Shown here: positions 25,059 through 34,000 of the stretch, piece by piece
Position numbering within the stretch: the first letter of the stretch is position 1
Layout of the letters: every line of letters starts with the position of its first letter
Source: Actinacidiphila rubida
GTDB taxonomy: Bacteria > Actinomycetota > Actinomycetes > Streptomycetales > Streptomycetaceae
Reading direction: 5' to 3'
Assembly: GCF_900110255.1 (NCBI RefSeq)
Contig: NZ_FODD01000006.1
Coordinates: 62,001-126,000 of the forward strand
DNA length: 64,000 nucleotides
Notes under the pieces: generated by a model
Told to the model about the DNA's origin: nothing
The model's input: the letters and a program-made list of their open reading frames with translations, nothing else
Databases searched by the model: none
Translations under genes and position numbers: made by a program

Positions 25059-25389
25059 CTGGATCACTCCAGGGTTCGAGCCCGCGGAAGGCCCACTTGC
25101 CGTGCTGCTGCGTCTTCTGCTGTCCGTTCGCGTGTCCCTTGGCGGCTTCCACGCCCGTGGCGGTACCAGCGCCGGCGCCGTTGGCCGCCGCCGCAAAGGC
25201 ATAGGCCTGCGCCTGAGCCTTCGCCGCCACTACCGCGGACGCCTTGGTCGGTCGCTCGATCCGCTCGCGCACCGGGACGACCGGCAGGAGAGCGGCGGAG
25301 GACAGACCGGAGCCGGGCATCGAAATGCCGAGCGGGCAGGCGAGCAGGACCGAACGATCGGTCATCACGGTGGTCAGCTGGCTGGTCAT
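25054..25389 (-). CDS. Upstream ORF of wblC (regulatory leader ORF or small protein)
   Basis: 111 codons. The ATG at 25389 has a strong GAGAGGAGG ribosome site (25399-25407) 9 nt away, better than that of wblC itself. The product is Ala/Gly/Gln-rich with no recognisable domain; the middle is low-complexity ('AQAQAYAFAAAANGAGAG') and the end reads 'WAFRGLEPWSDPA'. It stops 23 nt before the attenuator stem. whiB7 and wblC genes are known to have long leaders in which translation of an upstream ORF controls termination. The ORF may work by being translated rather than through its product. Confidence 0.7.
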   Translation of the reverse strand: MTSQLTTVMTDRSVLLACPLGISMPGSGLSSAALLPVVPVRERIERPTKASAVVAAKAQAQAYAFAAAANGAGAGTATGVEAAKGHANGQQKTQQHGKWAFRGLEPWSDPA

Positions 25390-25528
25390 CGGGGCTCGCC
25401 TCCTCTCGGCGTCTCGTAAGGGCAGTGGAACGGACTTGCCTAGTACATCACGTGCGGGTGGGCCTTTGGAAGAGGCGTTCCCCGACCGTGCTCGTGAAGG
25501 CTATGGGGACCTCCGCGGGATGCGCAAA

Positions 25529-27787
25529 CTATTTTTCGGCTTCTTCCGCGGAAGTTTCTTCGGGCAGGTCGGGGGCCGTCGCGGGCTCCTCCGACGGCTC
25601 CCCGTCGGACAGTTGGCCGCCACCCTGAACCGGAATGTCGAGCTCCGCGCCGGAGCAGAGCGTCAGCACGTCCGCACCGAACCGTTCGAGCTTGCGCGCA
25701 CCGACGCCGGCGATCTGCGAGAGCTCCCGCTCGTCGGACGGGCGGACCTCCGCGATGGCCAGCAGCGTCTTGTCGGTGAACACGCAGTACGCCGGCTGCC
25801 CCAGCCCCTTGGCCTGCTCCGACCGCCAGGCGCGCAGCCGCTCGTACAGGCCCTCGTCCAGATCCGAGGGGCAGTCCTCGCAGCGCATCAGCTTGATCTC
25901 GCCGGCGTCGGACAGGGTGCGCCCGCAGACCCGGCACAGCACCGGCCCGCGCCGCTTGCGCCCGCCGCCCTGGCCGCGCTCCACGCCGCTGCTGCCGCCC
26001 GCTCCGGCGCCCCGGGCGCCGCGGGGCGCGGAACCCGGCCGCAGGCCGTCCAGGAAGCGCGAGGGCCGCCTTCCGCCGCGCCCGCCGGGCGAGCGGGACA
26101 GCGCCCAGGACAGGTTCAGGTGGAACCGGGCCCGGGTGACGCCGACGTACAGCAGCCGCCGCTCCTCCTCGACCTGCTCGTCGGTCTTGGCGTAGGTGAT
26201 CGGCAGCGTGCCCTCGGTCAGGCCGACCAGGAACACCGCGTCCCACTCCAGGCCCTTGGCCGCGTGCAGCGAGGCCAGGGTGACGCCCTCCACCGTCGGC
26301 GCGTGCTGGGCGTTCGCCCGCTCGTCCAGCTCGGCAACGAAGTCGCCCAGTGTCGCGGTGGGCCGGGCCACCGCGAAGTCCTCCGACAGCCGCACCAGCG
26401 CGGCCAGCGACTCCCAGCGGTCGCGCACCGCGCCGGATCCGGCCGGCGGTTCCGAGGCCCAGCCGCGGGAGCTGAGCACCGCACGCACCTGCTCGGGCAC
26501 CGGCTCCGGATCGCCGGGCTCGGCCGAGGCACGGGCGGCCCCGCGCAGCAGCAGCCCCGCCTCGCGCACCTCGGGCCGCTCGAAGAACCGCTCGGCGCCG
26601 CGCAGCTGGTAGGGCACCCCGGCGTCGGCCAGGGCCTGCTCGTAGACCTCGGACTGGGCGTTGATCCGGTAGAGCACGGCGATCTCGCTGGGCCGCACGC
26701 CGGAGTCGATCAGGTCGCGGATCCGGCGGGCGGTGCCCTCGGCCTCGGCCGGCTCGTCGGAGTACTCGGCGTAGGCCGGGGCCGGGCCCGCCTCGCGCTG
26801 CGAGACCAGTTCCAGCCGGTGGGCGGCCGCCTGGCCGCGCGCCTGGCCGAGCAGCCCGTTGGCCAGCGCCACGACCTGCGGGGTCGAGCGGTAGTCGCGC
26901 ACCAGCTTGACCACCGTCGCGTCCGGGTGCCGGGTGCGGAAACCGAGCAGGAAGTCAGGGGTGGCCCCGGTGAAGGAGTAGATGGTCTGCGACGCGTCGC
27001 CGACCACGCACAGGTCGTCCCGGCCGCCGAGCCACAGGTCGAGCAGCCGCTGCTGCAGCGGGCTGACGTCCTGGTACTCGTCGACGACGAAGTGCTGGTA
27101 CTGCGAGCGGACGGTCTCCGCCACGTCGGGCCGGTCCTCCAGCACGCCGACGGTCAGCAGCAGCACGTCCTCGAAGTCGATGACCCCGCGGTCGCGCTTG
27201 AGCTGCTCGTACGTGGTGTAGACGCGGGCGACCTCGGCGGGGTCGCGCGGCGCGTCGCGGCCGGTCTTGGCGACGGCCGCCGCGTACTCCTCGGGGACGG
27301 TCTGGGTGACCTTGCACCACTCGATCTCGCCGGTGACGTCCCGCAGCTCCGTGCGGTCCAGCCGGATGCGGCAGCGCGCGCCGGCCTCGGCGACCAGCTG
27401 CACCTTGCGCTCCACCAGGCGCGGCATCTCCCCGCCGATCGCCCGCGGCCAGAAGTACTGCAGCTGGCGCAGCGCCGCCGCGTGGAAGGTGCGCGCCTGC
27501 ACCCCGCCCGCGCCGAGCTGCCGCAGCCGGCCGCGCATCTCGCCGGCGGCCCGTGCGGTGAACGTGACGGCGAGCACACTGGCGGGCTGCAGTATCCCGG
27601 CGCGCACCCCGTAGGCGATCCGGTGGGTGATCGCCCGGGTCTTGCCGGTGCCGGCGCCGGCCAGCACGCACACCGGCCCGTGCAGGGCCGTGGCCACCGC
27701 GCGCTGCTCGGGGTCGAGGCCGTCGAGCACCGCGTCCGCGGAGTCGGGTACCGCCGGGAAGAGCGAGTCGTGGAGTGTCGCAGTCAC
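25529..27787 (-). CDS. uvrD2: ATP-dependent DNA helicase UvrD2
   Basis: 752 residues. Superfamily 1A helicase motifs are present: Walker A 'VLAGAGTGKTRAITHRIAYG' (about 41-60), 'VDEYQDVSPLQQRLLDLW', 'LVRDYRSTPQVVALAN' and 'LHAAKGLEWDAVFLVGL'. A tetracysteine zinc patch ('CRVCGR', 'CEDCPSD', about 620-640) is followed by an HRDC domain (about 650-725, 'ELSQIAGVGARKLERFGADV'). That combination is characteristic of actinobacterial UvrD2. The GTG start at 27787 lacks a clear ribosome site. A TTATCCACA sequence lies 40 bp upstream. It is divergent from mycoredoxin. Confidence 0.94.
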   Translation of the reverse strand: MTATLHDSLFPAVPDSADAVLDGLDPEQRAVATALHGPVCVLAGAGTGKTRAITHRIAYGVRAGILQPASVLAVTFTARAAGEMRGRLRQLGAGGVQARTFHAAALRQLQYFWPRAIGGEMPRLVERKVQLVAEAGARCRIRLDRTELRDVTGEIEWCKVTQTVPEEYAAAVAKTGRDAPRDPAEVARVYTTYEQLKRDRGVIDFEDVLLLTVGVLEDRPDVAETVRSQYQHFVVDEYQDVSPLQQRLLDLWLGGRDDLCVVGDASQTIYSFTGATPDFLLGFRTRHPDATVVKLVRDYRSTPQVVALANGLLGQARGQAAAHRLELVSQREAGPAPAYAEYSDEPAEAEGTARRIRDLIDSGVRPSEIAVLYRINAQSEVYEQALADAGVPYQLRGAERFFERPEVREAGLLLRGAARASAEPGDPEPVPEQVRAVLSSRGWASEPPAGSGAVRDRWESLAALVRLSEDFAVARPTATLGDFVAELDERANAQHAPTVEGVTLASLHAAKGLEWDAVFLVGLTEGTLPITYAKTDEQVEEERRLLYVGVTRARFHLNLSWALSRSPGGRGGRRPSRFLDGLRPGSAPRGARGAGAGGSSGVERGQGGGRKRRGPVLCRVCGRTLSDAGEIKLMRCEDCPSDLDEGLYERLRAWRSEQAKGLGQPAYCVFTDKTLLAIAEVRPSDERELSQIAGVGARKLERFGADVLTLCSGAELDIPVQGGGQLSDGEPSEEPATAPDLPEETSAEEAEK

Positions 27788-27936
27788 CCCGCCACTCTGC
27801 CACTTTCGTAGGACAGGCCGGGAAGGTTATCCACAGGGCGACCACCCGCGTCCGGAATGCGACACGCGTCCCGGGCGTTCACCGAGCGGCAGCGACCGCC
27901 GCCACCGCACACCCCCGGGACAAGGAGCGCACACCG

Positions 27937-28194
27937 ATGTCGGGCACCGTGACCATGTACAGCACCACTTGGTGCGGCTACTGCCGCCGTCTGAAGACGC
28001 AGCTGGACCGCGAGGGCATCGCGTACACCGAGATCAACATCGAGGAGGACCCCGCGTCCGCCTCGTTCGTGGAGAAGGTCAACGGCGGCAACCAGACGGT
28101 GCCGACCGTGCAGGTCGTGCCCGCCGGCGGCGCCGCCGAGGTGGTCATGACGAACCCCAGCCTCGCGCAGGTGAAGCAGGCGCTCGGCGCCTGA
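27937..28194 (+). CDS. mrx1: Mycoredoxin (glutaredoxin-like)
   Basis: 85 residues. The active site 'TTWCGYCRRLKTQL' (CxxC) and the cis-Pro region 'GNQTVPTVQV' mark a glutaredoxin fold of the actinobacterial mycoredoxin type, which reduces mycothiol mixed disulfides. The ATG at 27937 is chosen because AAGGAG lies about 9 nt upstream; in-frame codons further upstream lack a site and overlap the uvrD2 promoter. The location next to uvrD2 and nudC is the same as in mycobacteria. Confidence 0.93.
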   Translation: MSGTVTMYSTTWCGYCRRLKTQLDREGIAYTEINIEEDPASASFVEKVNGGNQTVPTVQVVPAGGAAEVVMTNPSLAQVKQALGA

Positions 28195-28249
28195 CGCCAC
28201 CCTGGGGGGCGGGGGCTGAAGGAAATCGAGGGACTGAAGGCGAGGTCCC

Positions 28250-28280
28250 GGGCCGGTCCGGCGGTACGCCGGTCCGGCCC
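28250..28280. terminator. Hairpin between convergent mycoredoxin and nudC genes
   Basis: A 14-nt stem (28250-28263 with 28267-28280, one central mismatch) closed by a 3-nt loop sits 56 nt after the mycoredoxin stop and 135 nt from the nudC stop. It could serve both strands. Confidence 0.5.
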
Positions 28281-28414
28281 CTGGCATGCGGGGACCCGGG
28301 CCCGTGAAGCACCCGCCGGACCCGGCGCACCCACGCGTCGCGCGGGCGCGCCCGGCCGTGTCGTACGGAGCCGCACGGACGCGCCTCGCACCGAGGCGCC
28401 GCCCGGCGTGCGGG

Positions 28415-29356
28415 TCAGCGGGCGGCGGCGCCCGGACCCGGCAGGGGCTTGCCGTACCAGCTCTCGATGAGCCGCGCGGCGATCGAGATGCCCGACGGCG
28501 GCAGCACCTCGCCGGACTCGAAGGCGGCCCGCAGTTCGTCCCGCGAGAACCAGCGCGCCTCGTGGATCTCCTCGCCGTCCACGGTGATCTCCGTGGACGT
28601 CGCCCGCGCGTTGAACCCCAGCATCAGGCTGGACGGGAACGGCCAGGGCTGGCTCGCCACGTACGCGACCTCGCCGACGGCGACGCCGACCTCCTCCTGC
28701 ACCTCCCGGCGCACCGCCTCCTCGATCGACTCGCCGGGCTCCACGAATCCGGCGAGCGTCGAGAAGCGGCCCTCGGGCCAGTGCACCTGCCGGCCCAGCA
28801 GCACCCGGTCGTCCTCGTCGGTGACCGCCATGATCACCGCCGGGTCGGTCCGCGGGTAGTGCTCGGCGCCGCACGCGGGGCAGCGCCGGATGTGGCCGGC
28901 CGCCGCGATCACGGTCCGCTCCCCGCAGCGGGAGCAGAAGCGGTGCATGCGCTGCCAGTTCTCCAGCGCCACCGCGTGCACCATCAGGCCGGCCTCCAGC
29001 GGCGACAGCAGCCCGCCGACCTCGCGCAGCCCCGCGGGCCGCGCCACCGCGTCCATCCGCCCGGGCAGGGCGTCCTTCTGCAGCGCGAAGTACCGCACGC
29101 CCTCGGGGTCGATGCCCAGGAAGTAGCGGTGGGTCTCGGTCTCGGGCGCGTCGAACGCCGGGGTCATGACGAGTTCGGTGCGGCCGTCCTCGGTGTCCTC
29201 GACCAGGACCTGGCCGCCGGAGACCACGAACACCCGGGTCGTCGGGTGGCTCCACGCGGCCGCCAGCCACGCCTCGTCCATGCGGTGGTGTGCCGCCCGG
29301 TCCACGCCCTGGTGGGTGAGGGCCAGCGGCTGCGAAGTCGCGTCCAGTCCGGTCAA
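28415..29356 (-). CDS. nudC: NAD(+)/NADH diphosphatase, also likely mRNA decapping
   Basis: 313 residues. The zinc ribbon 'CSRCGERT...CPACG' lies in the middle, followed by the Nudix box 'GFVEPGESIEEAVRREVQEE'. The NADH diphosphatase signature 'SQPWPFPSSLMLGF' follows the box and identifies NudC over other Nudix enzymes. NudC splits NAD(H) to NMN(H) and AMP and removes NAD caps from RNA. The start is a TTG at 29356, supported by AGGAAG 6 nt upstream. Confidence 0.95.
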   Translation of the reverse strand: MTGLDATSQPLALTHQGVDRAAHHRMDEAWLAAAWSHPTTRVFVVSGGQVLVEDTEDGRTELVMTPAFDAPETETHRYFLGIDPEGVRYFALQKDALPGRMDAVARPAGLREVGGLLSPLEAGLMVHAVALENWQRMHRFCSRCGERTVIAAAGHIRRCPACGAEHYPRTDPAVIMAVTDEDDRVLLGRQVHWPEGRFSTLAGFVEPGESIEEAVRREVQEEVGVAVGEVAYVASQPWPFPSSLMLGFNARATSTEITVDGEEIHEARWFSRDELRAAFESGEVLPPSGISIAARLIESWYGKPLPGPGAAAR

Positions 29357-29426
29357 GGTGCTTCCTACTCCCCGTCGTTCACGTACGTCGGCTGAGGTGT
29401 CCGCGGTGTGTCCGCGGGCCGGCGGT

Positions 29427-30860
29427 TCAGCTCGCCGGCCGCGGCGCGGCCGGCCAGGGCCCGGCGCGCCAGTCCTCGGCGAGGTCCGTCCACAGATGGG
29501 CGGCCGTCTCGACCCCCTTGAACAGCAGGTCGAGCTCCACCTTCTCGTTCACCGAATGCCAACCGTCGGACGGCACGGAAATTCCCAGGAACAGCACGGG
29601 AACCCCCAGCACGTCCTGGAGGTCGGCGGCCGGGCCCGAGCCGCCCTCGCGGGTGAAGCGGATCTCCTGGCCGAACGCGCGGCCCATGGCGCGCACCAGC
29701 GAGCGCAGCGCCGGGTGGTCCAGCGGGGTCAGGCACGGGCGGGTGCCGCCGCCCCAGAACCGGATCTCGTGCCGGACGCCGTCCGGCAGCCGCTCGGCGA
29801 CCCAGTCGGTGAACAGCCGCTGGACCGCCGCGGTGTCCTGTCCGGCCACCAGCCGGAAGGAGAACTTGACCTCGGCGCGCGACGGCACGATCGTCTTGCC
29901 GCCCGGGCCGCCGTAGCCGCTGTGGATGCCGTTGACCTCGGCGGTCGGCCGGGCCCAGATCCGCTCCAGGGTGCTGTGGCCGCGCTCGCCGAGCGCGGCG
30001 TGCGACTTGGCGGTGCGCAGCCAGGCGGCCTCGTCGAAGCGCAGCTCGGCGAGCAGCCGGCGCTCGCGCTCGGTCAGCTCCACGACGCCGTCGTAGAAAC
30101 CGGGTATCGCCACCCGGCGGTCGTCGTCGTGCAGCGCGGCCACCAGCCGGGCGGCCTCGGTCGCCGGGTTCGGGACCGCGCCGCCGAACGACCCGGAGTG
30201 GATGTCCTGGTCGGGCCCGTGCAGCACGACCTCGCCGTCGACCAGGCCGCGCATGCCGGTGCACACCGTCGGGGTGTCCTCGGCCCACATGCCGGTGTCC
30301 GAGACGATCGCGGTGTCGCAGGCCAGCCGGTCGGCGCGCTCCCTGATCAGCTCCAGGAAGTGCGGGGAGCCGGACTCCTCCTCGCCCTCGACGAGGAACT
30401 TCAGGTGCACCGCGGGCGTGGTCCTGCCGGTCGCCGCCAGGTGTGCGCGCAGGCCCAGGGTGTGCAGGAACACCTGCCCCTTGTCGTCGGCCGCGCCCCG
30501 CGCGTACAGCCGCCCGTCGCGCTCGACGGGCTCGAACGGGTCGCCGTCCCAGCCGTCGGCCAGGGCCGCGGGCTGCACGTCGTGGTGCCCGTAGACCAGG
30601 ACGGTCGGCGCGTCCTCGTCGTCGCTCCGCCACTCCGCGAACACCGCCGGCGCGCCCTTGGTCGGCCACACCTCGGCGACCGGGAAGCCGGTCTCCTTCA
30701 GGGCCGCCGCCAGCCACTCCGCGCTGCGCAGCAGGTCCGGCGCGCGATCGGGCTCGGCGGACACCGAGGGGATGCGCAGCCACTCGGCCAGGTCCGCGAG
30801 GAACGGCGTGCGGTGGGCGCGGATGTACGTCTGGACGTCGTCGTCCGGGGTGGAGCTCAT
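29427..30860 (-). CDS. M20 family dipeptidase/metallopeptidase
   Basis: 477 residues. Typical M20 blocks are 'VLVYGHHDVQPAALADGWDG' (metal His and catalytic Asp), 'YARGAADDKGQV' (second metal Asp), 'EGEEESGSPHF' (general-base Glu and metal Glu) and 'TREGGSGPAADLQ' near the C-terminus. The insertion for dimerisation is of normal size. It is soluble with no signal peptide. The ATG at 30860 ('MSSTPDDDVQTYIRAHR') is chosen over an upstream frame with coding bias lost. TAGGCT ends 7 nt before it, suggesting a leaderless transcript. Likely a broad dipeptidase in the cytoplasm. Confidence 0.9.
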   Translation of the reverse strand: MSSTPDDDVQTYIRAHRTPFLADLAEWLRIPSVSAEPDRAPDLLRSAEWLAAALKETGFPVAEVWPTKGAPAVFAEWRSDDEDAPTVLVYGHHDVQPAALADGWDGDPFEPVERDGRLYARGAADDKGQVFLHTLGLRAHLAATGRTTPAVHLKFLVEGEEESGSPHFLELIRERADRLACDTAIVSDTGMWAEDTPTVCTGMRGLVDGEVVLHGPDQDIHSGSFGGAVPNPATEAARLVAALHDDDRRVAIPGFYDGVVELTERERRLLAELRFDEAAWLRTAKSHAALGERGHSTLERIWARPTAEVNGIHSGYGGPGGKTIVPSRAEVKFSFRLVAGQDTAAVQRLFTDWVAERLPDGVRHEIRFWGGGTRPCLTPLDHPALRSLVRAMGRAFGQEIRFTREGGSGPAADLQDVLGVPVLFLGISVPSDGWHSVNEKVELDLLFKGVETAAHLWTDLAEDWRAGPWPAAPRPAS

Positions 30861-31058
30861 GCCGTGCAGCCTAGCCTGGGGCGCGGCCGCGGAGCCCGGG
30901 CGGGTGACGGCGCTGACGGCACGCTGACATGTGAGTTGCCGCACGTCGGGGGCGGGCGGGCGGGCCGTCCGGACGCCGGGACGGGCCGGGGACGCGGGCG
31001 GCGGGGCGCCTCCCCGCCGCACGAGCACCGGCGCGCCAGCCCGCACCGCCCGGGGCCT

Positions 31059-34000
31059 TCAGGAAACGTCGGGAGCCGTCAGCCGCTCCAGATCCGCGCG
31101 GCCCGGCAGGCCCGGCGGATGGACCAGGTCCCCGGTGCGGACGTAGAGGAACGCGGCGCGCACCGCGGTCAGCGGCACGCCCTGCCGCTCGGCCCACGCG
31201 AGCCGGTAGACGGCCAGCTGCAGCGGGTCCGCGGGCGAGACCTCGGGGTGCCCGGTCTTCCAGTCGAGCAGGTCGTACGTGTCGCCGTCCCGGTACACCG
31301 CGTCGATCCGCCCCCGCACCACGCGCCCGCCGAGCACGATCTGGAACGGGACCTCGACGGCGTAGGGGGCGCGGTCGGCGAACGGGGTGCGCAGGAACGC
31401 CTCCTTGAGCGCGGTCAGGTCGCGTTCGTCGGCGATGTCGAGGTCGCCGGCCGGTTCGGCGCCCGGCAGCTCGTCCAGGCCGAACAGCGGACCGGTCTCC
31501 CAGCGGGACTCCAGCCAGGTGTGGAAACGGGTGCCGCGGCGGGCCGCGGGCGCCGGGGGCCGGGGCAGCGGCCGGGCCAGTTCGCGGGCGAGCCCGTCGG
31601 GGTCGGCGGCCAGCCGCAGCAGCTGCGTGGCGGTCAGCGACGCGGGCAGCGGCACGTCGTGCACCTTGGCCCGGGCCCGCCGCAGCTCTCCGGCGAGCGC
31701 GTCCAGGTCGCGGTCCCAGGACGCCGCGAGCCGTGCTTCCTCCGTGACGAGCCACCCGTCCTCGCCGCCGCCCTCCGAGGTCGGCCCGCCCTCCTCCGGA
31801 TACGGCCCGTAGCCGCCCTCGTCCTCCGGATACGGTCCGAGGTCGTCCTCCGCGCCGGACCCGCCCTCGTCCTCCGGATACGGCTCGTGGTCGTGCTCGG
31901 CGACGGCTCGGCGCACGCCGCCCGTGGCGCGGGCCCCGGCCTCCGCCGCGAAGGTCTCGTCGTCCGGCTCGCCTGCTTGGTGCCCGACGCGGCCCGCGGC
32001 CATCCCGGCCATCCCGGCCGTCTCCGCCGCGCCCGCCGCCTCCAGGTCGCGGACGGCGTCGAGGTGCGCGACGACCGCCTTCGCCGCGTGCCTGCGGCGC
32101 TCCAGGGCCGCGGGGTCCAGCGGCAGCGGCCACGGCTGCTCGGCGGCCTCCGCCAGCGCGGGGTTGACGTCCTCGGGCGCGGGCCGGTCCGTCCAGTGCT
32201 CGATCTCGCCGTGGCCGGCCTCGCAATGGACACGCAGCGCGTCGAGGAACGCCGACGGGCCGAACGGGGACTTCTGGGTCGGCCCCCACCAGTGGCCGGA
32301 GCCGAGCAGCAGTGACCGTGGGCGGGTGAACGTCACGTAGCCCAGGCGCAGTTCCTCGATCCGCTGGTGCTCCCGCATCTCCTCGCGGAAGCCGTCGACG
32401 CCGGCCCGCGTCCACTCCACGACGTCCGGCAGCGTCGCGGCGTCGCCGCGCAGCCCGTGCGGCAGCACCTTCGCGTTGACCGGCCACAGTTCGCGGCCGC
32501 GCTCGCTGGGGAAGCCCTTGGCGACCAGGCCGGGCACGGCGACGACGTCCCATTCCAGGCCCTTGGACTTGTGCGCGGTCAGCACCTTGACGGTGTCCTC
32601 CCCGCCGGGCAGCGAGCTGTCCAGGCCCTTCTCGAACTCGGCGGCGGTGCGCAGGAAGCCGAGGAAGGCGAGCAGGGTGGCCTCGCCGTCCAGCGCGGCG
32701 AACCCGGCGGCGACGTCGAGGAACGTCTGCAGGGTCTCGCGGCGGCGGGCGGCCAGCGCGTGCGGCGACGCGGACAGCTCGAGCTCCAGGCCGGTGACGG
32801 CCAGGACCCGGTGCAGGACGTCCATCAGCGGGTCGGCGAGCGCCCGCCGCAGGTCGCGGGTCTCCGCGGCGAACCGCGCGAACCGGACCCGGGCCTCGGG
32901 CGAGAACGGCAGGTCGTCGCCGGGGTCGGCGTCCAGGAACGTCTCCAGGGCGTCGGCCAGCGAGACCGTCTCGGCCGGGTCGACGCCCTCGACGGCCGCG
33001 GCCAGCGCGTCGGCGCCCGCGTCCGGCCGCCCGGTGCGAACCAGCAGCCGGGCGCGGCGGCCCAGCAGGGCCAGGTCGCGCGGGCCGATCCGCCAGCGCG
33101 GGCCGGTCAGCAGGCGGACCACCGCCGCGTTCGCGGTCGGATCGTGCAGCACCTCGCACGTCGCCACGAGATCGGCGACCTCGGGCAGGTGCAGCAGCCC
33201 GGACAGGCCGACCACCTCGACGGGCACGTCCCGGGCGACCAGGGCCGCGTGGATCTCGGGGAAGTGGGCGGCGGTGCGGCACAGCACCGCGATCTCGCCG
33301 GGCGGGGTGCCGGTGCGCACCAGGTGCGCGAGCGAGTCGGCGAGCCAGGCCGTCTCGTCCTGCTGCGTGGGCAGCAGGGCGCAGCGCACCACCCCGTCGT
33401 ACTCGGCTCCCGGCGCGGGCCGCAGGGCCTCGACACCCTCGTGGCGGGCGCGCAGTTCGGCGGCGAGGGTGTTGGCGAGCTCCAGCAGCCGGCCGCCGGA
33501 GCGGCGGTTCTCGCTCAGCGCGTAGCGGTCGGCGGGGGCTCCGCCGTGCTGGGGGAAGTGCGCGGGAAAGTCGTCGAGGTTGGCGACGGAGGCGCCGCGC
33601 CAGCCGTAGATCGCCTGGCACGGGTCGCCGACCGCGGTCACCGGATGACCGGTGCCGCCGCCGAACAGGCCCGCCAGCAGGAGGCGCTGGGCCACCGAGG
33701 TGTCCTGGTACTCGTCGAGCAGCACGACGCGGTACTCGTCGCGCAGCAGCGCGCCGACCTCCGGGCGGGTCTGGGCGAGCGTGGCCGACAGGGCGATCTG
33801 GTCGCCGAAGTCGAGCATGTCCCGGCGCTGCTTCTCGTCACGGTAGGTGGCGGCGAGTTCGGCCAGGTCGCGGCGGGCGGCGACGGCCGCGGTGACGTCC
33901 CGGACCCAGGCGTTGCCGCGTCTGGCCGGGTCGATCCCGGCGAGCCGCTCGGCCAGCCGCGCGTCGTGCGCGCGCAGCCGCTCGGCCGTCACCAGGTGCT

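Noticed and set aside
25244..27811. A long plus-strand frame across uvrD2
   Set aside because: Composition is arginine/leucine/glycine shadow; the minus strand encodes a complete helicase with all motifs.
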